Source: Roseiarcus sp963820795
GTDB lineage: Bacteria > Pseudomonadota > Alphaproteobacteria > Rhizobiales > Beijerinckiaceae
NCBI GenBank assembly: GCA_963820795.1
Contig: CAWGBJ010000016.1
Span: 62,001-126,000 of the forward strand
DNA length: 64,000 nt
Reading direction: 5' to 3'
Under the pieces are notes generated by a model. It did no database searches and was not told the origin of the DNA. It was given only the letters and a program-made list of their open reading frames with translations. Every line of letters begins with the position of its first letter. The stretch's first letter is position 1. Below, piece by piece: positions 36,238-45,094 of this stretch. The translations under genes were made by a program, and so were the position numbers.

Positions 36238-39070
36238 AGGATCGGGCGCCTCAGGCGCCAAAATGGACGATCTCGATCGATATCGCTCCGCGAGCCGGGC
36301 GCTCGAGACGACGCAGAGCGAGATCGAGGAACTCGAGCAAACGGAGGCGTTCGAGGTCTTCCAGAAGCAGCTGGGTCTCTTGCGCAAGCGGCTCTTAAAC
36401 AGCCCTCAGTCGCTGCGGCAGATGTTCATCGACGACGGCATGCAGACCATCGTTTGGGAGTTCAAGCAGGACGCGCTCGGCCGCGACTTCACCGGCACGC
36501 TGTGGCGCCTGCTCCTGCGCGACGACGACATGAGCGCCGTCCTCTTACGCTTCATCTGGAACGTCCCCCTCAAGTTCAAGCGCAAGTTCATCGCCGCGAT
36601 CGATGCGCATCTGTCGGACCGCTACCCCATGTTCAAGGGCCTGTCGCAGGGCTGGCCCGGGCAGAACGGCATTCCGCCCTACATTCGTTCGCCCGAGGAA
36701 CGGGCGAGGGACTTCGAGGTCGTCAACCAGGGCTACCTCGGCTACATGAACCTCGGCTACAGCGCGCGCGAGGTCGACCTTTTCGTCTGGCTCGAGACCC
36801 TGCGTGACAAGCAATGCGAAGACCGGGCGTGCGAGCTCGGGGTGCCGAGACCGGGCCACGAACCGAGGGGCGGCTGTCCGGTCAAGATTCATATCCCGGA
36901 GATGCTGCGCCTCCTGGGGACGGGCAAGTTCACCGAGGCGCTCGAACTGATCGAGAGCTGCAATCCGCTGCCCGACGTCACCGGCCGCGTCTGCCCGCAG
37001 GAGTTACAGTGCCAGGGCGTCTGCACCCTGACCGGAAGGCCGATCGAGATCGGTCAGCTCGAATGGTTCCTGCCCGAGCGCGAGAAGCTCGCGAAAACGA
37101 GCCGAGCGGGCGAGCGCCTGAGGGGCTACGTGAGCCCTTGGGCGAAGGCGGAGAAGCCGCCTATTGCGGTGATCGGCTCCGGCCCCGCCGGCCTGATCAA
37201 CGCCTATCTTCTGGCGGCGGAGGGTTATCCGGTCACGATCTTCGAGGCTTTCCACGAACTCGGCGGCGTGCTGCGCTATGGCATTCCCGAGTTTCGGCTG
37301 CCGAATTCGCTGATCGACGACGTGGTCGGCAAGATCAGGCTTCTCGGTGGGCGGTTCGTCACCAACTTTGTGGTCGGAAAGACGGCGACCATCGAGGATC
37401 TCAAGGCCGCGGGGTTCTGGAAGATCTTCGTCGGCACCGGCGCCGGCCTGCCGCGCTTCATGAACGTGCCGGGCGAGCATCTGCTCGGCGTGATGTCGGC
37501 CAACGAGTTTCTGACCCGCGTCAATCTGATGCAGGCCCGGCTCGAGGATTATGAAACTCCGCTGCCGGAGGTGAAGGACAAGAATGTCATCGTCATCGGC
37601 GGTGGCAACACCGCGATGGACTCGGCGCGCACCGCCAAGCGCTTGGGCGGCGTCGTCACCATCGTCTATCGCCGCACCAAGGCCGAGATGCCGGTGCGCG
37701 TCGAGGAGCTGCATCACGCGCTCGAGGAAGGGATCGCGCTCATGCTGCTGCGCGCCCCGCGGGAGTTCGTGAGCGAGAAATCCGCTCACGTTTGCCACGC
37801 TATCCTCGACGTCATGGAGCTCGGGCCGGCCGACCTGTCGGGCCGGCGCTCGCCGGTCGTCACCGGCAAGACGGAAACGATGCCGGTCGATCTCGTCATC
37901 ATGGCGCTCGGCAACGCGTCGAACCCGATCATCAAGGATTCCGAGCCCGATCTCGAGACCACCAAGTGGGGGACGATCAACGTCCATGCCGGCTCACAAA
38001 AAACCTCGCTCGAAGGCGTCTATTCTGGCGGCGATGCGACGCGGGGCGGATCGACGGCAGTTCGCGCCGCAGGCGACGGGCAGGCGGCGGCGCGCGAGAT
38101 CGTCGGCGACATTCCGTTCTCCAAGGCGGAAATTTTAGACCTCGTCGAGCAGGCCTCGCGGTACACGGATCTGGGCCAGGCGCCGCAGACGATCCTGAAG
38201 AAGGTCGATTTGGCCGGCGGCATCGTCGAGATGACGGTGAAATCGCCGCTCATCGCCAAGGCCGCGCAGGCCGGTCAGTTCGTACGCCTGCTGCCGACAC
38301 CCAAGGGCGAGCTCATTCCATTGACTCTCGCCGATTGGGACGCCGACGCCGGCACGATCGATCTGGTCATTCAGGCGGTAGGCGCCAGCACCATCGGCAT
38401 TAACGCGATGGAGGTCGGCGAGGCTTTTTCAGGCATCGCCGGTCCGCTCGGCCAGCCAAGCAGGCTCCATCGCACCGAAGGCGATCAGACGGTTATCTTC
38501 TGCGCCGGCGGGCTCGGCCTGCCGCCGGTCTACCCGATCATGCGGGCGCACCTCAAGCTCGGCAACCACGTGACCCTAATCGCCGGCTTCCGCTCCGCCT
38601 CGTTCCTCTTCTGGACGGCCAAGGGCGGGCGCGTCGACCGGCTGCAACAGGAATTTCCGGGCCAGCTCGACGTCATCTACGCCAGCAACGACGGCACCTT
38701 CGGCGTCAAGGGCTTCGTCACCGCCCCGCTCGAACTTCTGTTGCAAGCGAACAGGAATGGCAAAGGCCGCAGGATCGCCGAGGTGGTCGCGATCGGTCCG
38801 CCGTTGATGATGCGCGCGGTCAGCGACCTAACTGCGCCTTTCGGGGTTCCGACTGTCGCGAGCCTCAATTCGATCATGGTCGACGCCACCGGAATGTGCG
38901 GCGCCTGCATGGTGCCGGTGACGATCGACGGCAAGCTCGTCAGAAAGCACGCGTGCATCGACGGACCCGAGATCGACGCGCATATCATCGACTGGGACAA
39001 ATTCCTACCGCGGTTCGACCAGTTCAAGCCGCAGGAGCGGGAGAGCCGCATAAGGCATGGCTTCGCCTGA
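36227..39070 (+). CDS. Nfn-like fused flavoprotein (GltD-type plus PyrK/FNR-type reductase)
   Basis: About 947 residues from ATG 36227 (GGAG 8 bases upstream). After a unique N-terminal region of roughly 190 residues comes a Fe-S binding, GltD-like part (CPQELQCQGVC), an FAD motif (IAVIGSGPAGLINAYLLAAE), an NAD(P) motif (NVIVIGGGNTAMDSARTAKR) and the GDATRGGST block. The last 300 residues resemble sulfide dehydrogenase/PyrK-type ferredoxin-NADP reductases (AAQAGQFVRLLP, FCAGGLGLPPVYPIM) with a closing cysteine motif (GMCGACMVPV, then HACIDGP). This is the NfnB-NfnA order in one chain. Paired with the PFOR-like gene it should pass electrons between NAD(P)H and ferredoxin. No damage seen. Confidence 0.85.
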   Translation: MRTEGSGASGAKMDDLDRYRSASRALETTQSEIEELEQTEAFEVFQKQLGLLRKRLLNSPQSLRQMFIDDGMQTIVWEFKQDALGRDFTGTLWRLLLRDDDMSAVLLRFIWNVPLKFKRKFIAAIDAHLSDRYPMFKGLSQGWPGQNGIPPYIRSPEERARDFEVVNQGYLGYMNLGYSAREVDLFVWLETLRDKQCEDRACELGVPRPGHEPRGGCPVKIHIPEMLRLLGTGKFTEALELIESCNPLPDVTGRVCPQELQCQGVCTLTGRPIEIGQLEWFLPEREKLAKTSRAGERLRGYVSPWAKAEKPPIAVIGSGPAGLINAYLLAAEGYPVTIFEAFHELGGVLRYGIPEFRLPNSLIDDVVGKIRLLGGRFVTNFVVGKTATIEDLKAAGFWKIFVGTGAGLPRFMNVPGEHLLGVMSANEFLTRVNLMQARLEDYETPLPEVKDKNVIVIGGGNTAMDSARTAKRLGGVVTIVYRRTKAEMPVRVEELHHALEEGIALMLLRAPREFVSEKSAHVCHAILDVMELGPADLSGRRSPVVTGKTETMPVDLVIMALGNASNPIIKDSEPDLETTKWGTINVHAGSQKTSLEGVYSGGDATRGGSTAVRAAGDGQAAAREIVGDIPFSKAEILDLVEQASRYTDLGQAPQTILKKVDLAGGIVEMTVKSPLIAKAAQAGQFVRLLPTPKGELIPLTLADWDADAGTIDLVIQAVGASTIGINAMEVGEAFSGIAGPLGQPSRLHRTEGDQTVIFCAGGLGLPPVYPIMRAHLKLGNHVTLIAGFRSASFLFWTAKGGRVDRLQQEFPGQLDVIYASNDGTFGVKGFVTAPLELLLQANRNGKGRRIAEVVAIGPPLMMRAVSDLTAPFGVPTVASLNSIMVDATGMCGACMVPVTIDGKLVRKHACIDGPEIDAHIIDWDKFLPRFDQFKPQERESRIRHGFA

Positions 39071-39314
39071 GATTATTGCGCCAAATCACCCGAGCGAGTT
39101 GGGGCGCGTGGCGTCTTGGAATGGCGCTGCAAGGGCTCCAAAAATTGGCCGCTCGAACGGGTGGCGCAGAAGCCCTTGTGCGCGACGATGGCGGTGAGGC
39201 CATTGAGGTTCGCCAGTGCAAGCGCGACGTGATCCCGGAGGATCCCCCGCCCATTCGCCCCTTCGCCCGCAACGACGACGCCGTGCGGGCGATTTTGCGC
39301 CGTCGGACTCTCCC

Positions 39315-39635
39315 CTATGCGGCTTCCATCACGACCGCGAACCCCGCCTCGAGCTGCTCGGCGGTCAGATAACGCTCGGCCCATTCCAGAGCCTCGTCAC
39401 GCTCCATCGGAAAGATGCCGAAGCCGCCGATTCTCCCTTTATTGCTGGTCCGCTGCCCCCATCGGGTCATCGCATTGCCCGCCCCGGCAATAAAATACCG
39501 CTCGGCTCGCGGCGTTTTGTAAAGGCCCGCCTCCCACCACTGGAGATCGGCCTTCGGGCCGCAGTAGCCAGCCTCGCCAATCAGGACGGCTGAGCTTGTG
39601 TCGTATCTCTTGCCGTTGATAACCGCTCTCATCAT
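39315..39635 (-). CDS. Small conserved-looking protein of unknown function
   Basis: A 106-residue soluble protein starting MMRAVINGKRYDTSSAVLIG and containing WWEAGLYKTPRAERYFIAGA, with no membrane segment. It is preceded by two copies of an AAGAGGAGGCGAT leader (see repeat entry), the nearer copy giving an excellent ribosome site 3-4 bases before the two ATGs. The N-terminal NGKRYDT pattern is seen in small phage- or plasmid-type proteins, but I do not assign a function. It is transcribed toward the Nfn-like gene (convergent). Confidence 0.65.
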   Translation of the reverse strand: MMRAVINGKRYDTSSAVLIGEAGYCGPKADLQWWEAGLYKTPRAERYFIAGAGNAMTRWGQRTSNKGRIGGFGIFPMERDEALEWAERYLTAEQLEAGFAVVMEAA

Positions 39636-39660
39636 CGCCTCCTCTTTATCGCCTCCTCTT
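39634..39660 (-). repeat. Duplicated Shine-Dalgarno leader
   Basis: The 13-base unit ATCGCCTCCTCTT occurs at 39634-39646 and again at 39648-39660 (plus strand); on the minus strand this gives two AGGAGG boxes 14 bases apart ahead of the 39635 start. The second box may be a standby ribosome site or a slippage duplication. Confidence 0.6.
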
Positions 39661-40100
39661 GGTTTGAGGCTTACGTATGCACTCTGCGGGTGCATTTTCA
39701 TTGCGACACGGTGACGCGCAGGGGCGACGTTCACGCCTCGGGGGCCCTGCGGGTGATTTGCGCCGCGCATGATCGCGACGTTGGCAGCGCCTTTCGCATG
39801 GCTTTTCCTCCCAACTCGAGAACCCGCACACTCAAAGCCCGAGAGCAAGCACCGGCCCGATCGTGCTATCCTGCGTGGCCGCTTAAGGCCACCGAGAGAA
39901 TTCTCAGGCTTGCCTTCAAGAGCCGGAGTCGGACGGGGTGGAGCGGCTACGACACTAAACGGATGATATTGCAAGAGCCTCTTGGGCGCATACTCCCAGT
40001 CGCATGGGGACGCTCGGAAGCGCCGCTCCCAGCTGATACGTTGGTCGTTCGCCTCACGCGGCGTTGATCGGCGAGTGGACGAGGCCGCACGACATGGCGC
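39661..40100. other. Intergenic region upstream of the small gene, downstream of the Mrp operon
   Basis: About 440 bases with no supported gene. A hairpin GTGGCC-(6)-GGCCAC at 39875-39892 is followed at once by the palindrome GAGAATTCTC; neither has a U-tract, so neither is a clear intrinsic terminator for the minus-strand Mrp operon ending at 40101. Confidence 0.4.
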
Positions 40101-41732
40101 TCAACCTCCGTAGGCGGCCATCGCAGCCAGAAGGAGGGCGATCGCCAGAAGCGACAGGCTGGCCACCGGCCATTGGCGCAGCCGCGCGTCCAGGTTCTCG
40201 AAGAATGCGCTCAAGGCAAAACTGGCCGTAAACCCAGCCTCGACCCAAACGACCATGTCGCCCTCGGGAATCCTCGGAAGTCCCGCCCCCCAGCGCCGAA
40301 GTCCGAGGGCGAGGGCTGCGCCGATCATGAGCGGCCACAGCCCATCCCACAGCTTGGGCACGCTCACGGAGTCCTGCAGATTGCCGACGGCGGGATACAA
40401 GAGCCAGGGGACGACAATCGCGCCGACCGCGACTGCGGGCCAAAGCCGGACGACGGAGACTGGAGCCCCGGTCTGTTCGTCTTGAGCGGGCGTCCGCCCG
40501 AGACGCGTCAGGAAATGCAGCATCAACAGCGCGCTTCCCGCCGCCGAAACATTGGCGAGGCTTGCCGCAACGCCGTCCCCGAGCGGGCTCTTGACGGCGA
40601 GCTTGGCCAGCGCGCCGCCGGTGAACGGCAGTCCGGCGAGACTGAGCGCGAGGACGGCCGTCAGAATCAGAGAAAAGCTGTCGCGGCGGAAGTCAGTTGC
40701 GGCGGCGACGCCGACGGCGAGAAACAGCGCGCCCTTAACCAGCGCATGATTGGCCGCGTAAAAGGCGACCTTGGATGGCGCGTCGGCATCACCCGCAACA
40801 AGCGCCATGCCGATGACCGCGGCGATCACGCCCATTTGGCTGATGCTCGAATAGGCGAGCACGGTCTTTGGATTCTGCTGCGTGATCCCGATGGCGACGC
40901 CGTAGAACGCGGAAAAGAATCCGATGACGGCGAGCGCCTCGCCCCAGCCTTGCATCGGTGCGCCAAAGGGCAGAAAACGGATGAGGCCGATCACGCCGGC
41001 CTTCGCCGCCGCGCCGCTCAGCACGGCCGCTGCCGGTATAGGCGCGGCACTATAGGTTAACGGCATCCAGCCGTTGAGCGGCGCGAGGGCCATCTTCATC
41101 CCGAAGCCGGCGATGATGAGCGCGAGCGCGCCGTCGCGCCAGGGCGAGACTGGCAGCGCAGCGACGACATCATCGATCCGCAGACTGCCGTGGGGTTCGC
41201 CCGCCGCGAGCAGGGCGAAGGCCATAAGCAAAATCGCCTCGCCGAGAATCGTAAAGGCCATGTAGACGGCGCCGGCCCGTCTCGACCTGGGCGCGCCGTC
41301 GCGGATAATAAGCTCGTAAGCCGGGATGCTGACGAGCGCGTAGACTAAATAGAAGGTGAGAAGATCGGCGGCCAGGAAGACGCCGAGACTGCCCGCCATC
41401 GTCAGAAGCCACGAGACCGCGAAGCGTTCGTTCGGCCTTGTTCCCTCGCCGGAAAACGTTGCGGCGCTGACAACGATCCATAAGAGCGAGACGACCGCGA
41501 GCACGAGCGCGCTTGGCAGATCGAGCCGGATGCCCACACGCAGCGCGGGCCAGTCGACCGCAAACGGGCCCCAGCCGATCGCAAGGATCGCCGCCCCCAA
41601 GGCAGGAACCGGCGCGAGCCACTGCAGCGCCAGCGCCTCGTTGCGCAGGCGCCCCGAGAGACAGGCCGCCAGGAAGAGGAGTGGGACGGCCAAAGTCGCC
41701 GCGAGCAGCCAGGGGCCGAGGACCCCGATCAT
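40101..41732 (-). CDS. Mrp/Mbh-type antiporter subunit D' (NuoM/N-like)
   Basis: A 543-residue polytopic protein of the proton-conducting membrane transporter family, with about 14 hydrophobic segments. Conserved charged positions of antiporter-like subunits are visible: lysine in SGAAAKAGVIGLIRFLPF, histidine and lysine in ANHALVKGALFLAVG, and lysine near GGALAKLAVKSP. It is the second D-type subunit in the operon and the last gene. It overlaps the preceding D gene by four bases. The additional 40 C-terminal residues form one more membrane helix. Confidence 0.87.
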   Translation of the reverse strand: MIGVLGPWLLAATLAVPLLFLAACLSGRLRNEALALQWLAPVPALGAAILAIGWGPFAVDWPALRVGIRLDLPSALVLAVVSLLWIVVSAATFSGEGTRPNERFAVSWLLTMAGSLGVFLAADLLTFYLVYALVSIPAYELIIRDGAPRSRRAGAVYMAFTILGEAILLMAFALLAAGEPHGSLRIDDVVAALPVSPWRDGALALIIAGFGMKMALAPLNGWMPLTYSAAPIPAAAVLSGAAAKAGVIGLIRFLPFGAPMQGWGEALAVIGFFSAFYGVAIGITQQNPKTVLAYSSISQMGVIAAVIGMALVAGDADAPSKVAFYAANHALVKGALFLAVGVAAATDFRRDSFSLILTAVLALSLAGLPFTGGALAKLAVKSPLGDGVAASLANVSAAGSALLMLHFLTRLGRTPAQDEQTGAPVSVVRLWPAVAVGAIVVPWLLYPAVGNLQDSVSVPKLWDGLWPLMIGAALALGLRRWGAGLPRIPEGDMVVWVEAGFTASFALSAFFENLDARLRQWPVASLSLLAIALLLAAMAAYGG

Positions 41733-43240
41733 GGAAGCGCCGCCACGGCTGCCGGCCGGCCGATTTGCAGAAAGTCGAAAAACGACTGTGGCGCGAAGCC
41801 GAGCGCCACCGCCACGATCGCCAGCGCCAGAGCGATGGCCTCCCGGCCGCGTTGCGGCGGCGCCTTCAGGGCAATTGCGTCATCCTTGAGGGCCGGAGCC
41901 AGGATTCGATAGACGTATCCGGCGGCCAGCAGCCCGCCGGCGAGCATCACGATCGCCCACGGCCACTGTCCGGCCGCGACTGAGGCCCGCAGAAGCAGCC
42001 ATTTCGCGGCAAAACCGCCGCTTGGCGGCAGTCCCATCAGCGACAGTCCGCCCAGTCCGAGCGCGAAGAAGGCAGTCGGCATCGCGCGGCCGGCCCCGGC
42101 AAATCCGGCGATCCGGTCGTGCCCGAGCGATTCGGCGAGGAGGCCTGCCGACATGAACATCGCCGCCTTGGCGAACGCGTGGGAAAGCGTCTGCATCATC
42201 CCGCCGCTCCACCCGTCGGCGATCCACGGATGCGCGCCCGAGGCGAGCGGAAAGATCAGGAACAGATAACCGATCTGCGCCAGCGTCGAATAGGCGATCA
42301 GGAGTTTGAGCCGCTCCTGCCTCAGCGCAAGCACGCTGCCGAACAGGATCGCGGCCGACCCGAGCGTCCCGAGAATTGCCTCCGCGGCGCTCCCTGGAAG
42401 AGCCGGCAGCACATAGAACCACAGGCGGACTGTCAGGAAGAACGACCCCTTGACGACCAGGCCGGACAAAACGGCGCTTGCTGCCGCCGGCGCGTTGGCA
42501 TGCGCCGGCGGCAGCCACAGATGCAGGGGAAAGAGCGCCGTCTTGGCGAGCAGCCCCGCAGTCATCAGTCCGGCCGCGAGCCACACCGCCGGCAGGGCCC
42601 GCACGCGCTCTGCGAGGAGCACAATGTCAAGCGTGCCATAGGCCCCGTAGAGCAGCGCGGCGCCCAGCAGGTAGAAGACGGAGCCGAAGAGCGCGAACAG
42701 CAAGTAGCGAAGCGCGGCGACGAGCGTCTCCGGCTTTCCTCCGATGCAGACCAACGGGACCGCAGCGAATGTCAGCAGTTCCAGCGCGACGTAGAGATTG
42801 AACAGATCTCCGCCAACGAAAAGAATGGTCAGCGCCGCCCAGATCGCCTGGATGAGGATCCAGAACGCCAGCGGCGCGCGCGTTTCCGTCTCGCCTTCGG
42901 GCGTTGCGAAATTGGCGCGGGCGTAGAACGCCGCGGCGGCAATCACCAGGGCCGCCGTGACCAGCATGACGCAGGAAATGCCGTCCGCACGGAGCGCGAT
43001 GCCGAGCGGGGGCGGAAGTCCGGCGACATTATAGACGAGCGGCGCCCCGGAGCGTCCAACAAGAACGGCGATGGCGATCGCGATGGCGAGCCCGACCGGG
43101 GTAAGGCCCAGCGCGACGCGTTCGGCGAACCGCCCGCCAAGAACGAACGACAGCAGAATTCCGGCGGCCGGCGCCAGGATCGCGAGCATGAGCAGAGACC
43201 CGCCTGGCGTCGCCGAAAGAGCCGGAGGCGTCTCGATCAT
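41729..43240 (-). CDS. Mrp-type Na+/H+ antiporter subunit D (MnhD-like)
   Basis: A 503-residue antiporter-like subunit from ATG 43240, which overlaps the mnhC-like stop as ATGA. A much longer frame back to 43789 is only a shadow of the B and C genes. Key stretches: LWLPPAHANAPAAASAVLSG, LVVKGSFFLTVRLWF, LSHAFAKAAMFMSAGLLAES and LPPSGGFAAKWLLLRA, containing the channel lysines. It forms a proton or cation path in the inner membrane together with the C subunit. Confidence 0.88.
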   Translation of the reverse strand: MIETPPALSATPGGSLLMLAILAPAAGILLSFVLGGRFAERVALGLTPVGLAIAIAIAVLVGRSGAPLVYNVAGLPPPLGIALRADGISCVMLVTAALVIAAAAFYARANFATPEGETETRAPLAFWILIQAIWAALTILFVGGDLFNLYVALELLTFAAVPLVCIGGKPETLVAALRYLLFALFGSVFYLLGAALLYGAYGTLDIVLLAERVRALPAVWLAAGLMTAGLLAKTALFPLHLWLPPAHANAPAAASAVLSGLVVKGSFFLTVRLWFYVLPALPGSAAEAILGTLGSAAILFGSVLALRQERLKLLIAYSTLAQIGYLFLIFPLASGAHPWIADGWSGGMMQTLSHAFAKAAMFMSAGLLAESLGHDRIAGFAGAGRAMPTAFFALGLGGLSLMGLPPSGGFAAKWLLLRASVAAGQWPWAIVMLAGGLLAAGYVYRILAPALKDDAIALKAPPQRGREAIALALAIVAVALGFAPQSFFDFLQIGRPAAVAALP

Positions 43241-43582
43241 GGGGCGCCCGCTCCCTCCCCCGGAGGCCTGGGTGGGACGTCGGGATCGAGGGCGGCATTG
43301 CCGGTCTCTTCCTGGAGCCGGAGGATCAGGGCCACGGCAAGCGCACTGGCGGCGAAGGCGACGACGATGCCGGTGATCACCAGCGCCTGCGGCACGGGAT
43401 CGAAGGGAAAGCCGGCCGCCGCTCCCCTGCGCGCGACAATGCCGAACACAAGGAAGACGCCGCTGCCGATCAAATTGAAGGCGAGAATCTTGCGCAGCGG
43501 CTGCGGATCGACGATGAGGCCGTAGAGCCCGAACCCGACCAGCGCCGCGCCGACGAAGTCCCGCCAGCGTCGCTGCGCTCAT
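43237..43582 (-). pseudogene. Mrp-type antiporter subunit C (MnhC/NuoK-like), 5' frameshift
   Basis: NuoK-like three-helix subunit. ATG 43582 overlaps the B-subunit stop as ATGA and reads MSAATLAG. The body FVGAALVGFGLYGLI, RKILAFNLIGSGVFLVFGIV and PQALVITGIVVAFAASALAV lies in the adjacent frame, whose own upstream end is a TGA at 43581. A one-base change near 43561 is needed to join them. Without it translation would have to begin at a non-AUG codon and lose the first helix. Repaired length is about 114 residues. The charged glutamate typical of the second helix is not obvious. Confidence 0.75.
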
Positions 43583-44526
43583 GGTTCGGGACTCCGGCGC
43601 GGCGGGCCCGCGACCAGCATCGGGAGCGTCACAGCGATCGTCAAAAGCATGAAAGCCTCGATGAAGAGAATGATCGGCTTGGCGAAACCGGCGGGATAGG
43701 CGAAGAAACTGCCGGCCATTCCCGACCCCGCAAGGCCGGCCGCGAGAAAGACCGCAGGGCCGGCGACGAGCGCGAGCCGCAGCCAGCACGCGCTGACCCT
43801 AGGCGGCTCGGTCACCCTTGCGATCATCACGATCATCCACATCGCGGCGAGAATTGCGCCACCCTGAAACGCGCCGCCCGGCGCGTCCGCGCCGACCCAG
43901 AAAATGTGAATGCCGACGAGGATCCCAAGCGGGACCAACGCTTGATCGAGGAACAGCAACGCGCCGTCCGGTCTCGCTCGGCCGAGCGCTGCGGGGGCGC
44001 CTCCCCAAAACCGGTCGGGAGCGAGCGACCATACGCCGACCACCGCCAGCAAAAGCACGATCTTTTCCAGCATCGTGTCGAAGGAGCGATAAGCGATCAG
44101 CACCGCGGTGACTGGATTGCCGAGACCCGTCTCGGCGAGCCCTTGCTGCGCCTGGGGCGCGAGCGTCGGCGCGGGCTCGGGAAGGAGCAGGACGACGGCC
44201 GCAAGGGCCACCGCCACAAGCGCCGAGAGAGCGGCCGCCAAGAACCGCACGGAGAGGGCCGGCGGCCCGGCGGATTTGGCCCCGCCGGCGCCGCTGAGGC
44301 GCGCCCCTGCGGTGACCAGCAGAACACCGGTCACGCCACTGCCGATGGCGGCCTCCGTCAGCGCCACGTCCGGCGCATAGAGCCGGATCCAGACGATCGA
44401 GAGCAAGAGCCCATAAGCGACGTAGCCAACGACCGATGCGAAAAGCTCGCGCGCGGCGATGGTCCAGCCGGCGACCGCCAAGACGAGGATCGCGAGACCG
44501 AGATCGAGGACCTGAAGGATGCTCAC
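43579..44526 (-). CDS. Fused DUF4040 (MbhD-like) and MnhB subunit
   Basis: A 315-residue membrane protein. The first 80 residues match DUF4040/MbhD (LFASVVGYVAYGLLLSIVWI, then APDVALTEAAIGSGV). The last 130 are an MnhB domain (LVPLGILVGIHIFWVGADAP, GGAFQGGAILAAMWMIVMIA). In between lies a segment like the MbhE or MrpA C-terminal region (VTAVLIAYRSFDTMLEKIVL). In classical Mrp these parts belong to the C-terminus of MrpA plus MrpB; here they stand without the large MrpA antiporter core. Four-base overlaps on both sides. Confidence 0.85.
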   Translation of the reverse strand: MSILQVLDLGLAILVLAVAGWTIAARELFASVVGYVAYGLLLSIVWIRLYAPDVALTEAAIGSGVTGVLLVTAGARLSGAGGAKSAGPPALSVRFLAAALSALVAVALAAVVLLLPEPAPTLAPQAQQGLAETGLGNPVTAVLIAYRSFDTMLEKIVLLLAVVGVWSLAPDRFWGGAPAALGRARPDGALLFLDQALVPLGILVGIHIFWVGADAPGGAFQGGAILAAMWMIVMIARVTEPPRVSACWLRLALVAGPAVFLAAGLAGSGMAGSFFAYPAGFAKPIILFIEAFMLLTIAVTLPMLVAGPPRRSPEP

Positions 44527-44816
44527 TCGGCCGCTCTCCGGCGGCTGAGCGCGCGCCCGATCAGTTGCGCGGTCGCCGCGCCAGACAATTGGACGAGGAC
44601 CCAGATGGCGATGAGCCTCAGCGCATCGAGCAGGCCTCCGGCCCGCGGCAGAAGCCCAAGCACAATCAGGCCGAGACCCAGATTATCCGCTTTGGTCAAG
44701 GCATGCAGCCGCGTGAGCGAATTGGGGAAGCGCAACAGCCCGACCGTCCCGGCGAAAAAGAAAAACGCGCCTGCTCCGATCGCAGCGAGGGTGAATAGGT
44801 CGAGCGCCAGGCTCAT
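44523..44816 (-). CDS. Mrp-type antiporter subunit G (MnhG)
   Basis: A 97-residue protein with three hydrophobic helices: LAAIGAGAFFFFAGTVGLLR, FPNSLTRLHALTKADNLGLG and LRLIAIWVLVQLSGAATAQL. The PNSLTRLHALTKADNLG block is the PhaG_MnhG signature. It is a structural subunit of the membrane complex. Both ends overlap neighbours by four bases. Confidence 0.9.
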   Translation of the reverse strand: MSLALDLFTLAAIGAGAFFFFAGTVGLLRFPNSLTRLHALTKADNLGLGLIVLGLLPRAGGLLDALRLIAIWVLVQLSGAATAQLIGRALSRRRAAE

Positions 44817-45094
44817 CGGTCCTCCGCCTCCGAAGATTCGGGGCCCGCCTCGGCGTTGCCGACGAAGGCGATCGAGGCGAAGGCCGCGAGAAGCGCAAGG
44901 CCGAGCGCAACATCCTCGACGCCGGCGACCGTGGTCGCCGACGCAATCAGCAAGAGCGAAGCGATGCCGCCGGTGCCGAGGAGCTGGACAGCCATCATCC
45001 GGTCGAAGTCGCCCGGTCCCCTCAACACCCGAAAGAGTCCTGCCGCGACCGTCAGCAGGATAAAGCCAGCCGCGACGAGAAGCAGGTCACTCAT
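44813..45094 (-). CDS. Mrp-type antiporter subunit F (MnhF)
   Basis: A 93-residue subunit from ATG 45094 (MSDLLLVAAGFILLTVAAGL) with the family motif RVLRGPGDFDRMMAVQLLGT and three membrane helices. The longer frame to 45145 is a shadow of mnhE. It overlaps the E gene by 8 bases and the G gene by four. The C-terminus is acidic (GPESSEAEDR). Confidence 0.9.
   Translation of the reverse strand: MSDLLLVAAGFILLTVAAGLFRVLRGPGDFDRMMAVQLLGTGGIASLLLIASATTVAGVEDVALGLALLAAFASIAFVGNAEAGPESSEAEDR

Noticed and set aside
39875..39904. Hairpin plus palindrome downstream of the Mrp operon
   Set aside because: No U-tract on either strand, so not called an intrinsic terminator.
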